The notes beneath the pieces were generated by a model. That model worked only from the letters and a program-made list of their open reading frames with translations. It searched no databases and had not been told where the DNA came from. This document shows, one piece after another, positions 1 to 11,565 of a stretch of DNA of 64,000 nucleotides; position 1 is the stretch's first letter, and each line of letters begins with the position of its first letter. A program made the position numbers and the translations under genes. The DNA is from Adineta ricciae (taxonomy: Eukaryota > Rotifera > Eurotatoria > Adinetida > Adinetidae), in the NCBI GenBank assembly GCA_905250025.1, contig CAJNOJ010000226.1:87020-151019 (forward strand), read 5' to 3'.

Positions 1-43
1 TTCGTCAATGATTAAAAATATATACTGATATCTTTTGATTTAG

Positions 44-2946
44 GTCAGCCGGGAGCGGTCTCCAATCGATCTCTTTTATGTGAAGCATTTGATGGTTTTT
101 CGGAGTCGTCCAAAACAACAGGAATGTATGATTTTTCAATCGAAAATACTCGTTTATCATTATTAGGTGCATGTACCGGTGGATCCTTTCATTTGTTACT
201 AGCTCGATATTCGTCACACAAAATATCTGATGGTTGTGAAAATCGATTCTTGTATCATTTTGTGGAAAACAGTTTAATATCTTACGATCTTATGAAAAAA
301 TCGAATCGAGTCTTACCTTCATTACAACAGCTGTTCGTGGTTATCCATTTAATTGGAAAAATCTCATATACGTTCATAGACTCGTCAGGAAACGATGAGT
401 CACAGAGATTTTATGTCACGAAAGGAAAGTATTATATTGAAGAAGGCCAGCGGATATTTAAAGATCGACAAAAATCTCATCTTCAATCATTTTATTCCAA
501 GAGTGCAGAGATATTTCCTCGACTTTGTGTGAACATGCAGCGTCTTGTAGATGCAATGCTTGTTCTGTTCGAGATGAAAAAAAATAATGATTTACAATTT
601 GCACAGATTGTTGATCAAGCATTTATTGTGAAGGCAAAATATTACATCGAGAAACATTTAACCTTTGTTAAGCACAATAACGATGATGTTGTTAGTTATG
701 TTTCATTAGAAACATGCCATATTACCGCAAATTTATTCGATAACTACTTGTTCAAATGCACATTGAACTTGTTTAATTTAGAACAATCATTAAATGAACC
801 AAGCGTACCATCTACACAGTTTCGCACATTAGTTGCTGAAAAACCATCAATGGAAAAAAGAATCTTACAATTACCTTTCCAATTTTTTCTTCGTTCTGAT
901 CTGAAACAACCCTCAACAAATGAAAATGGAAGAAAAACTAATGCTCCCTTCCACCATCTCGACAGCAACTCATTGAACAATATGTTGAATAGATTAGTTA
1001 ATCAGAAGTTATTAAGATTAGGAAATTTCATTTCTCGACCAAGAGCACAACAAACTCATTCTTTTATGAAAAATCCAATACCTATCGAACCGTCAGAAAG
1101 AGAACAATTTCTTCAATGTTTGGAAGAGTATAAAATTAATGCTGATGAATATGGAAATTTACTCGCTCGTTCAAGTTTACCCAATAATTGCACTCTTCTT
1201 CCAGAAGCCGAACATATTTTAACCACTAAAATTGAACATCGTGATGATTGTATAAAATACAATCTAATATCAGCAGGTATATATGGTGGTATCTAGGGGG
1301 AAACAGCGGTACTCCAATACTTAAAAAAAATTTGGAGTACTATGGAGTATTGTGGAGTATCATTGAAGCATTGTGGAATATTGATGAAGAATGGTTAGAG
1401 TATGCTGGAGTATAGTCAGAGTAAGTTGGAGCACTGGAGTCTCGCTGTTTCCGTCTTGAGCGATATATATTATTATTTATTTTACTCTTAATATAGAAGA
1501 ATTTTATGATTCAATTGGTCTACAATATGTTAAAACATATATTTTCTTTCTATTAGTGAATCTCAATAACGATCAACCATCTCATGATTCAGTTAGATTA
1601 AACCCTGCAAATATTGCTAATACAACAGATCGGTATTCAACCATTCCTATTCCTGCTCTTGTTATAAGAAATAAAGATTCTCATGACAAAGATCAGCCAT
1701 TTGATATAAATGATAGAGACGATATCTTGGTACATAACAATGGTGAAACATTGACACGTAAGTGGATACATTTTCATAATTTAAACAACACCGTTTAGTA
1801 CTTACGCGCTGTTTTAGATACATCCGAAACGAACGTTATTTTAGATAACAATCACGATACAAATCTTATTTCTAATCACCACCAAAGTAGTATTCGTATA
1901 AATATATATGTTTCGATTCTTGTGATGTTGTTTATTTACTAATCCTTAGATTTCTTCGAAAACAATTTGAATATGGCCCAAGCAGGACAAACTCAAGTGA
2001 CAGAATTGATTGAGAATAATGAAAAAACACCTGATGTACAACAAAAAGGTTGAAACATACAGCATCGGGTTCATGTCATGTTGAATCAAATAATAAAACC
2101 TTTTATTCTATAGATTTTGATCATAATCGTGCAACAATTGATTGTCAAACAACGCAGTCTATAAATCATGTTGAACCAGAAACAGGTATCACAACTGTTT
2201 GAAAAATGAAGATAATAATTCTTCAAAACTAGCTAAAAAAACAACACCAAATAATCATCCACCAGATGTAAAAGCTTGTGTAAAGGCTGTTTTACAATAT
2301 CCGTCGATAATATTATCTGCATCCGATATTGCTCTTGCCACTCGTCATTACCCGGGTGTGATTCGTGAGCGTAGTATTCAATTAATGATTCATAAACATC
2401 TGTTACGTGAGGACAATTATTTTGTTCGAAAGTTATCCAAATCGATGAAGATGACAAAAGGCTTCGTTAAACAAGTGCCACGAGTAAATGACGAACAATC
2501 TCGTTTTGATTTAATCACGGCTTTAAATGAGTTTGGAATCACGTGGACATTATTTCAATCATTCTTCGATCTTACAAGAAATGGTATAAGAATTGAATGC
2601 AAACAAATGTCAAGCTTGATTTTAATTGACTGCTTTTATAGGTTTTCATACGACAACGCAATTGCTTTTGAATCAAACCGCCGAAACTTTACTGGATTCA
2701 GAAGATTATCGCGGTTACGTCAACTATGATAAACGTGCAGTTTTTCGTCCGATCGAAAATATGTTGATAGAACAAGATGAATTAGAATATGGAGATAACG
2801 TTACAGGTAACATGATCGTGAAAATTATGTATCTTTGAGCTTCATTTTCGTCAATAGGGATAGAACCATTTGAAAGTGCAGCAAAAGAAAGCAGAAAACG
2901 AACAAAATCGCAAGCTATTTCTCAATCCAAAAGAAAAAAGAAATAA
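44..2946 (+). CDS. DUF3987-like protein, 3' part (5' end outside the window)
   Basis: An open exon follows an acceptor at 42-43 and contains NRSLLCEAFDG and, soon after, LSLLGACTGGSFHLLLARY...ENRFLYHF. This pattern resembles the DUF3987 family, which is found in primase/helicase-like proteins of mobile elements. I place introns at 1277-1556, 1758-1949, 2049-2113, 2186-2232, 2584-2641 and 2807-2857. Each is GT-AG, each keeps the frame and each is phase 1. The stop is at 2944-2946, after a basic tail (SKRKKK) that could be a nuclear-localisation signal. The middle exons are polar and low in recognisable motifs. A KDZ transposase gene starts about 300 bases downstream on the same strand, so this may be an accessory replication or helicase-like protein of a transposon. 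The family call is moderate. The exon chain is firmer than the name. Confidence 0.55.
1290..1445. repeat. Degenerate GGAGTA-rich repeats inside an intron
   Basis: Within the 280-base intron at 1277-1556 the motif GGAGTA (with GGAGTAT, GGAATAT and GGAGCA variants) recurs about every 10-20 bases. This looks like a decayed minisatellite. The intron is several times longer than the 45-65 base introns usual in this window. No coding signal is seen. Confidence 0.6.
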
Positions 2947-3262
2947 ACAAGTAGACTTGGTATATTTGCTTATATGAAACAATTTTTCATGAAAAGTCGC
3001 AAAAAGAAACAGATTTTCGTTGCATATCTTTTTCTTTTCATTTAATTTTTTTTAAGTTCACGATTGATATACACAGGCCTTTTTTGTTACAAGATTTCCG
3101 TATTCATTCATTTATTTTATCTAAAGTTCCAGCAAGTAAACTGATGCAATTTTTGGAATTGAAGCACATTACATCGGTGTGGTTTTTTATTATTGTTCTT
3201 ATGAGCTCAGCTATTTATCTTTCTCTATACATGTGCTCGCACCGTTTGTAGATATAAACAAA

Positions 3263-5058
3263 ATGAATGATACATCGCTAGAAATTAGAAATGATCTATT
3301 TTTTACCAAGTTATTGAAGCAAGCTCCAATTTATACCATAATGATGTTACATGAAAGAATAAAAGACGCTTCTATACTAGACGACAAATATGGTGTTATT
3401 TGCGAAATAATCAATAAGCAATTTAATACCGCCTTTTCGCCTACTTTTATACAACAACAAATTGAATTCTTCTCATCGTCAAAATTATTTCGTGGATATT
3501 TAATGTTTTCTACGGATGTGGATCAACTGTTAATGGATTATCAAAATTTTACTAATCATTCGATTGTGTTCAGAAAAATTGAACCAATGTCAAAGAAATG
3601 TGTTGTTTGTTCGGATAATGATGACGTATTACCTGTGTACCAATCATCGAAAGCATTTATATATCATGAGAACTTTTTAGAGCAATGCATCATTTTATAT
3701 TCATATTGTAAAAAATGCAAATGGTCATATTATCCAAATAGTTACAGGAATGATGTTGCTAGAAAGCAGTGCGTGCAAAAAGAACAGTTTTTAAATGTGG
3801 ATGCATATTATTTTGGCGGTGAATGTGTTTATTCTCATAGAATTTTTTTATCTTTTTCAACAGCTTTATTAGCAATGCGAGCGTCTTTTCATGGGTTTGT
3901 TAAATACTTTAATAGCATGTTTATGAATAAAACACCATTCTCGCGAAAGAAGCTTGATGAAAAAAAATTTCAAATTAATTGGATTACTTATTGTATTTTA
4001 AAATTATTGTTTCAATGGAGTGATGAAGAAGTCATTGAAGTTCCATATTCTTTATATGATAAAAACGAAGCGAATGCCTTCTTTGATCGCCATAAAAGCC
4101 AACTTTATTCAGCATTTGTCAAATATTGGTCGAGTCATGCAATGCACAAATCTTCAAACTGTAATATTGGTTGCACTGATATATTGATAGTTGATGGACA
4201 TCAAAAAACTGCTCGAACAACGTGTAAATTCAACAACTGCTATGACAACACTATTGAAGAGCTGGGACCAGTACTTGTTGGATGTCCGAAGTCCGTTTCT
4301 AAACACCCAGGTGCGAATTCAATCACAATTTTCGTTCTAAACACTGTCTGCTCTCAAAATTCTTTAGAGATTAATTCGAATGCTCTTTGCGAAAAGCACT
4401 TCGAAATAGTTGCGAATCATGGTGCTCACGTGATGGAATTCGATGCAGCGGATGATGTAACAGAAGAAATGTGTAATGTCAAACGCAATGAGTTAGGTGA
4501 TAATCAAACTCGATCAACAACTTATGGATTTTTGGCTTCATTTTACTCGTGTGGTATCGTAGCTGGTTTTGATGAATCAATACGATCCGAATCGCCGCGT
4601 CGTGTTTTAAGGCATTTAATTAAAATCGGTAAACAATATATATATTTATGTTTTACTTCATAAATCGTGTCCATTTAGCACGAATCAGCAAACCTCCGTT
4701 GGGAATTATATACGATAATGCGTGTTCGATAAAACTGTATATTGGAGCACGATATGGAACAGAGTATTTTAAATCTACTTCGATTAGTGACCATTTGTTT
4801 CACAATGTTCACTTCGTACTCGATTCTTTCCATCAACGAAATCACATTCGACACATGTGCAAAAATGAAATGCGATCAGATCATCCGTCTCATAAGAATA
4901 TGTTTGATTATATTAATAGTCAGATAGCCGAGCAAACGTTCTCCATCATCAGTCAATACAAAACGCACTGGTCTAGTTATTCGTACCCAAAAAGTTACAT
5001 AAATCTTATCGTATTTTTCCATATATATAATTGTGACGTATCTCACACTCGGTTTTAA
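3263..5058 (+). CDS. KDZ-type (Zisupton-like) transposase
   Basis: Two exons, 3263-4628 and 4679-5058, with a phase-1 intron at 4629-4678. I chose the ATG at 3263; the frame is open back to a GTG at 3179, and an upstream exon is possible. The N-terminal half carries paired cysteines (CVVCSD, YCKKCKW, GGECVYSH) like the CxC zinc-binding modules of KDZ transposases. Next come DILIVDGHQKTAR and a Cys cluster. Exon 2 holds GIIYDNACSI and LDSFHQRNHIRHMCKNEM, then INSQIAEQTFSI, which matches the YDNAC / DxFH-NH / NSQ-EQ pattern of the KDZ catalytic region. It ends at a TAA after about 580 residues. No frameshift was seen, so the protein may still be active. No terminal inverted repeats were found by eye. 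The product would cut and join transposon DNA. Confidence 0.75.
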
Positions 5059-6671
5059 ATAAATTTTTACTTTCATCAAATATGAGAAGCTCTTTGATAT
5101 AATACATACAAAAGCACACATTACTCTGATGTTACGAGAAATGTGTAAGTCATTATTTTGCTATGTGACGGCAGATTTGTACTAATAATACGTCTTGCTT
5201 GATCATATAAAACACAAACCGTAACTCAATTCATACTTCACAAAAGTTTCACATTTGATTTTATTCATATTATGCATTAGAATGGATTCCGTTTGGAGTT
5301 TGACGTCAGTTCATCTCGATTTATTTCATTTCAACGAGAAAGGAAGAGTATACCGCCATGTTACCTTTGAATAAAAATGTGTTTCTTGAATCACGTTAGT
5401 TTTACCTAGAATAAGCCAAATTCAAGTCATAAAACGCTCATATATTGCGTCTTCCTGTCACTGTATTGCATACAAAATGAAATTCTGTCATCTTCACTGT
5501 AATCAATCGAGTTCAAGCCAATTCAATCCATGATTGAATATTATAGTACAGCCGTGATACCATTTCCATCTAAAAATAAATTTCCAACCCAACCCAACCC
5601 AACCCAAACCCAATTCAAACTCTACAATCGCACTCTCTTATTAAATACTTTTATATTGAACATTAGCGACTGACTGCAACTATTATTAATATGAGTTGAT
5701 ATGGATTTCCTGGAAATCTATTTCAATATTATTTTATCTGAGTTTCCATGAAGTTGGAATTTACCATGGCATGTATTCTTTTCTCTGCAGTTCTTCCCAC
5801 GGATACGTAATTGTATGATCGACATTTATTTACACCAAATAAAATCACGATAAATTCACAGTTTTGACGTGAATGAATATCCTCTGTTTAGTAACAGCTA
5901 CTTTTCCACGTGTATCAAGATCGTTGTTTGCTGTGTATATATAGCGCATTGTAGCCTGCTAAAACCAAATTACAAAATGATTTGGAAAAATGTCTGAATG
6001 ATGTCTTCAAACAAACTATGTACATCATCGTATGAGAGGAGAAGCAATTGAATTTGAAAAATTATGCGTTAGTTGAACCAATTTGACTCGATATAAGAAA
6101 TATTTCTATAGTTCGTTTGAGTATAGTGAGAAAACGACGTTTTTAGTGTTAAATGTTTCTTTTCGAACATCAATGTATCACTCCTACGTGTTAGAAAATA
6201 TTTTAATTGTGTTTGGTATTCGATCTGATTGCAAGTGTCGAATTACATCATGTTATACCAGTTGTCTTTGCATCTCAATTTGTTTTACAAACATGTTACG
6301 AGACTTATCTAATAGACATCAGGAGAAGAGAATTCCATTATAAAGTGAATACCATTGTCTTCTTAACTATTCTGTAATAAATTTATTGCGAAATTCTACT
6401 AGTTCTAACGAGTCAAACACTTGATAGGAGAACACATGGTGTTTAACGCGTATGTCTATATATACGTTCAAGGACATGTTCATATTCCTTATTTCTTTCT
6501 TTCTTCTTCTTCTTCCTCCTTCTTCTTCTTTCGATTTTCACTCAATGTGCTTTAGTAATTCGGTGCTAGTAACTACTATTCCTCCTTTCATCTTGCATAA
6601 CTGTGACTACGTCCATATTGTGTTCTTGAGCTTGTCAAACAAAAAACACGTCGTATCAAATTTCCTAGACA
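5059..6671. other. Intergenic, no gene recognised
   Basis: AT-rich sequence with small open frames that have no motif or splice support. It contains a short AACCC array near 5585-5612 and a pyrimidine-rich TTC tract near 6495-6535, just upstream of the Atg8-like gene. Confidence 0.5.
5585..5612. repeat. AACCC pentamer array
   Basis: Four to five AACCC units in tandem, the last one degenerate (AAACCC). It is short and isolated. Confidence 0.8.
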
Positions 6672-7094
6672 ATGAATTGGCAATATAAACATAAGCATTC
6701 TCTCGAACAGCGTCGATTTGAATCTGAACGCATTCGACGGCGTTATCCCGATCGTATTCCTGTTATTGTTGAACCATTACTCTCTCCGTCATCAGCGTTA
6801 CCAACATCATTATTTCGCTCGTTTTCTTCGTCGTCATCGTCGTGTCATGATACAGCATTAGTTCGTCTCGAAAACGAAAAATTTCTTGTCCCATCTGAAC
6901 TATCCTTTGGTCAGTTTGCTTATAACATCCGAAGACGTCTCCGGCTACGTCCCGAGCACGCGTTGTTCTTCTATGTCAGTTCCTATGGTAAACAACCATC
7001 TCTGAACACAACTATTGAAGTTTTATATCATGAAAATAAAGATATCGATGGTTTTTTGTATGTGTGTTACGCAGATGAGAAAGCTTTTGGATGA
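6672..7094 (+). CDS. atg8: Atg8/GABARAP/LC3-like ubiquitin-fold protein
   Basis: The 140-residue, intronless protein starts MNWQYKHKHSLEQRRFESER, the helical N-terminus of Atg8 proteins. It continues with IRRRYPDRIPVIVE, then KFLVPSELSFGQFAYNIRRR, LRPEHALFFYVSS and DGFLYVCYADEKAFG. In autophagy Atg8 is conjugated through its terminal glycine to phosphatidylethanolamine. Two features are odd. The stop codon follows directly after that glycine, so no Atg4 cleavage would be needed to expose it. About 20 extra residues rich in Ser sit between the PVIVE strand and the FLVPSEL strand (roughly residues 36-60). Homologues are usually 116-125 residues. The lack of introns, in a window where most genes have them, raises the possibility of a retrocopy. 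The frame is intact. Confidence 0.9.
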   Translation: MNWQYKHKHSLEQRRFESERIRRRYPDRIPVIVEPLLSPSSALPTSLFRSFSSSSSSCHDTALVRLENEKFLVPSELSFGQFAYNIRRRLRLRPEHALFFYVSSYGKQPSLNTTIEVLYHENKDIDGFLYVCYADEKAFG

Positions 7095-7516
7095 AAGAAA
7101 ACAGGTTATATTCCTTTGTTTGAATAAAATATAATATGTGTCGTACGATTGATTTGTCTCTCTTGAAAAATTTCACACAGAGCGTATTTGAAAAAAGAAA
7201 TGAAAATTCTATTCTTTTTCTTTTGAACTGGCCAATGCACATTACAAGAATCATCGACAGAACGAAAAAAGGTCATGAGTCAATGACTTTTCTTTCTTTC
7301 ATTATGATGGATCGAGATTCTATTCATAATTTCTAAAGAAAACCGGTTGCGATCAATTACCTTTCTACCTATGTAATCATTCACTCCATATCCTCCTGTC
7401 CAATATTGACTGAGATCAATGTTACATGTAATATTTCAATTTCTCAATGCAATAACATCTGGTTTGCAATCAAAAGGAGTTAGTTGAATCTTTTTTTATT
7501 GTAAGAAAAGTAAAAA
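7095..7516. other. Intergenic, nothing recognised
   Basis: Lies between the 3' end of the Atg8-like gene and the 3' end of a minus-strand channel gene. Only unsupported short frames are present. Confidence 0.5.
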
Positions 7517-8962
7517 TTAAATTATCGTAGACTTTTGATCATAGACAGTCGTGTCATGTCCTATCGGAGAAAACGACGGATTCACATTTCCATTGAGTTT
7601 TCCTACAATTCCTGCTCGATGGCGATAATCTTTATCTTTCATCTCTTGACGGTGTTTCAACGGAACGCGAAAAAGCCATGTAATCATCATAATATGAAGG
7701 ATAACGAAAGCAGAAAAAAACACAGCGAACGCACCACGATCTAAGTAAACCATCCAGGAATTCTTTGGAACACGAAAGTCGCTCGTTTGTTCGTATATTA
7801 TTACGCTTATGATACTGTGCCACATGGAATGCAATATCAGATTGAATATACATAAAATACCATATCTATCCAGTGATGTTAGGTAAGATATCGTCGGCTA
7901 AAACAAAGAAAACGAATAGAGAATTGTGTTTGGCAACAAGAGTATCAATGGTCACCAATGATCGATTAACTGTCCAACGAAATGAGATTGATGTTAGGAG
8001 AAGTGTGCACGATACTTGCAGGCGATTGACTACATATCTGAGGAGAGAAAGAAAATCCATTAGGTATGCAAAGACTGTTACGACAAACTTACTGTAATGG
8101 CAACCCGAATGCACAGAATGAGACGAGAGTAATCAGTAGAATGAGACAAAATCCATTCCAAAAGAAGTATTGCGATTGACGAGCTATGTGAAAATAAGAA
8201 GACCCAATTGTTCTTGTTTTCTCTGTTCTTTTATTACATACCGACGTGACAAGTAACTGTCAATACACATCGTTTTCGATCTTCTGTATTCATGGAATGT
8301 GTTCCTCCTTCATCCTCGTCCTCAACGTCGTAGTCCGTTCGAAACAAAAATTCTTTGATATATCGCTCTTCAGTATCAGTATGCTCGTACAAGCTCCATT
8401 CTTGTTGATCAACAAACGCTTCACGATTCACTCCGCTTTGACGATGTGGATCAGCAATCAAAACAACTCTGTTATGGAAATATGTCGATGTCACTGAGAT
8501 TGATAAGTCTTGAACATCACTTGGAAAATGCTGCAGCTCGAGTTTCTCCCAGAATAGTCCTTTGATGATTCGATGTTCACAGATGTAGATTTTCTGATCT
8601 TTTGTATTGATTTTCGCGCTGTACTTGATCTGTTCTTTGAGGTCACCTAGTGCATTCTCGATGTAGAGTTGTGGATGCCAGTGAGATTGTTCATATTTGT
8701 CAAGTGAGATGGATTTGCCCTTTATGAGACGTTCTTGTTCGGTAGCTGTGATAGTTGATAGAAATTTGTCGTGTGAGACTGTCCAACGAGACTCGATGGA
8801 GGCATGTGCTTGATATCGTTCATTGAGTGTATCGATTTCACCTAGATAAGAAATCATTGGATGTGATTTGATTGTGAGAGTGATGGAATGAGTTTTACCT
8901 ATTCGAAGGAAGACGAGTCGAACATGAACGACTGTGAGTTTGTCTGAAGACGGTGAAATCAT
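7517..8962 (-). CDS. Cys-less pentameric ligand-gated ion channel, copy A
   Basis: Five exons: 8962-8899, 8841-8242, 8183-8093, 8037-7956 and 7897-7517. The first 57-base intron (8898-8842) is a multiple of three and open, so it can be mistaken for coding. The spliced protein is about 405 residues. It has an extracellular beta-sandwich domain with HFPSDVQDL at the Cys-loop position. M1 starts at RQSQYFFWNGFC, M2 contains NRLQVSCTLLLTSISF, M3 begins PTISYLTSLDRYG and M4 lies near the C-terminus. Both cysteines of the classical Cys-loop are absent (Glu and Leu are found there), but FP-D-Q is kept. M2 resembles that of prokaryotic ELIC-type channels more than nicotinic receptors. No signal peptide is evident at this start. 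It is a tandem paralogue of the gene at 9378-10825. Confidence 0.82.
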
Positions 8963-9377
8963 AGTTGACTACAGATGTATGAGGTGAAATGTTGTTAAAA
9001 AATGAAGCGATAATTTTTTTTTGGTAGTGATTGATATAGGATACGCGATCAAATATTTATATCCGATGCGATCGTTTCACTGCAGAGTCGTAATCTTTCT
9101 ACAGTTTCTCAAACACATGTTGTTACGAAAAAAAGGTGCAGAAGAGGGTTGTCAATATTTCCAATGTAATCAGATATATATGTAAAAAGCAAATTCTCCT
9201 TATATTCCAATAGAATGAATGTTATATCAATCGTCGATCACATCTGTCGAAACATGAGTTTTGTCCTGTAAAGGTGCACGGCAATATTCGCTTTCGGATG
9301 TCAAATTCTTGCTGATTTATTTTTACTCAGCAAGAGAATGGTTTCATACAATCATCAAAACAAGCTTCAAAAATGGT

Positions 9378-10825
9378 TTAGACGAATGTCGAATGTCGAC
9401 TGATATGGTTTTGATCGAAACTAATTATCTTTTTCTTGATAAGACACGATTCTTGCTCGTTGACTTTCATTTTTTCGACCACCAGTAGCCGATAGCGCTC
9501 ATCTTTATTTTTCATTTCTTTACGATGTCTCAACGGAACCCAATAGAGCCATGCAATCATGATAACATGTAATACAATAAAGAGCAGAGCGCATACACCA
9601 AATGCTGCGCGATCTAAATAAGCCATCCAGGAATTCTTTGACACATGAAAATTGTTCGTTTGTTCATAGATAATCACACAGATGATACTGTGCCAGACAG
9701 CGTGTAGTATCAGATTGAATATACATAAAATACCATATTTATCTAGTGATGTCAAATACGATATCGTCGGCTAAAACAAAGAAATCGAATAGGACATTGT
9801 GTTCCGAGATGAAAACGTTATTGTCAGATACTAATGATCGATTGACTGTCCAACGAAATGAAATTGATGTTAGAAGAAGTGTGCATGATACTTGTAAACG
9901 ATTCACAACGTACCTAAGAATGAGAAAAAATCCGATATGCCATATTGCTTTTCTAACGAACTTACTGCAATGGCAGACCAAATGCACAGAATGAGACTAG
10001 AGTGATTAAAAAGATTAGACAAAATCCATTCCAAAAGAAATACTGTGATTGGCGAGCTAAGATAAAAAGAACAGAGAGTTGTTCTTTGTCCTTTTCTTAC
10101 GTACCAACATGACAAGTAACTGTCAATACACATCGTTTTCGATCTTCTGTATTCATGGAATCTATTCCTCCTTCATCCTCGTCATCCTCATCGGAACTAG
10201 TTTGGAATAAGAATTCTTTAACGTATCGTTCTTCTGTGTCAATATGTTCATATAGACACCATTCTTGTTGATCAACAAACGCCTCACGATTCACTCCGCT
10301 TTGACGATGTGGATCAGCAATCAAAACAACTCTGTTATGGAAATATGTCGATGTCACTGAGATTGATAAGTCTTGGACATCACTTGGAAAATGCTGCAGC
10401 TCGAGTTTCTCCCAGAATAGTCCTTTGATGATTCGATGTTCACAGATGTAGATTTTCTGATCTTTTGTATTAATTTTTGCGCTGTACGTGATCTGTTCTT
10501 TGAGGTCACCTAGTGCATTCTCGATGTAGAGTTGTGGATGCCAGTGAGATTGTTCATATTCGTCAAGTGAGATGGATTTGCCCTTTATGAGACGTTCTTG
10601 TTCGGTAGCTGTGATAGTCGATAGAAATTTGTCGTGTGAGACTGTCCAACGAGACTCGATGGAGGCATGTGCTTGATATCGTTCATTGAGTGTATCGATT
10701 TCACCTAGACGAGAAATCATTGGATGTGATTTGATTGTGAGAATGATGGAATGAGTTTTACCTATTCGAAGGAAGACGAGTCGAACATGAACGATTGTGA
10801 GTTTGTCAGAAGAATGTGGAGTCAT
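9378..10825 (-). CDS. Cys-less pentameric ligand-gated ion channel, copy B
   Basis: Exons 10825-10762, 10704-10105, 10056-9966, 9913-9832 and 9770-9378 give about 409 residues, with introns at the same positions as copy A. The extracellular domain is almost identical to copy A at DNA level, including the first intron. The acidic loop before M1 (SSDEDDEDEGG), the later introns, M4 and the tail differ clearly. Motifs: HFPSDVQDL without the Cys pair, NRLQVSC in M2 and PTISYLTSLDKYG at M3. The product should form a pentameric membrane channel, possibly as a heteromer with copy A. Ligand and ion selectivity cannot be read from the sequence. Confidence 0.82.
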
Positions 10826-11565
10826 AATTGAAATGCATAAGTTACGATACTCTATCGAGCATTGATATCGAACACAAATTTAAATACTGATATCTAATCG
10901 CGACATTGTATAAGTAAGATTTCATAAGTATTTTGTTTTCATTCAGAACTAAGATAAAACACATCGAAAATGAAAGTCAATATTTAAAGTACGACTCAAT
11001 AGAAGGAGGGAAAAAGGACCTTAGTTGTACACTGACATCGAATGAATAATACAACACACCTTCGTGTTTATTTTCGATATTAATAGTTCTAATGTGTTGG
11101 CAAATATTGTAACTAGAACAAGTTTGTGTCATTCTTTTACCACGCTCTTTAATATGAATGTGAATGCGCATGAAAACGAAGAAGTTAACATTCTATGATT
11201 CATATTGCACAAACACGTATGTGTACATCACTTTGTCAAATTAGTTTTCTGAAAGAAATGCCGTTAGAGCAATTTAAGATGTCTATGAATCAATACATAA
11301 TCATTAAGAATTTTATAAAGAAGAAAAATCTCGTCTGAAACTAAAGATTTAATTTTGAAAAACGCGCTCTACCAGATGAAAAAGTTGGATGTCATCTACT
11401 TGAAATAGAATTTCATGTAAGGTAAAGTAGTTTAAGTCCCGTTTTGTCTTTCTATGCCACCGTCATCTAAAGATTATATTTTCAAATCTGATTTACTGCT
11501 TGAGTTTGCGCACAGCAATTATGATTTTTATCTCGATTGTATTCAACAGAAAACGCATCACTAGA
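10826..11565. other. Intergenic, nothing recognised
   Basis: Upstream of copy B of the channel gene. It probably holds that gene's promoter, but no specific element is identifiable. Confidence 0.4.

Noticed and set aside
5585..5612. AACCC array as a telomeric tract
   Set aside because: Too short and isolated. As I recall it, the bdelloid (Adineta) telomere repeat is a TGTGGG-type hexamer, which does not match. No other telomeric feature nearby.
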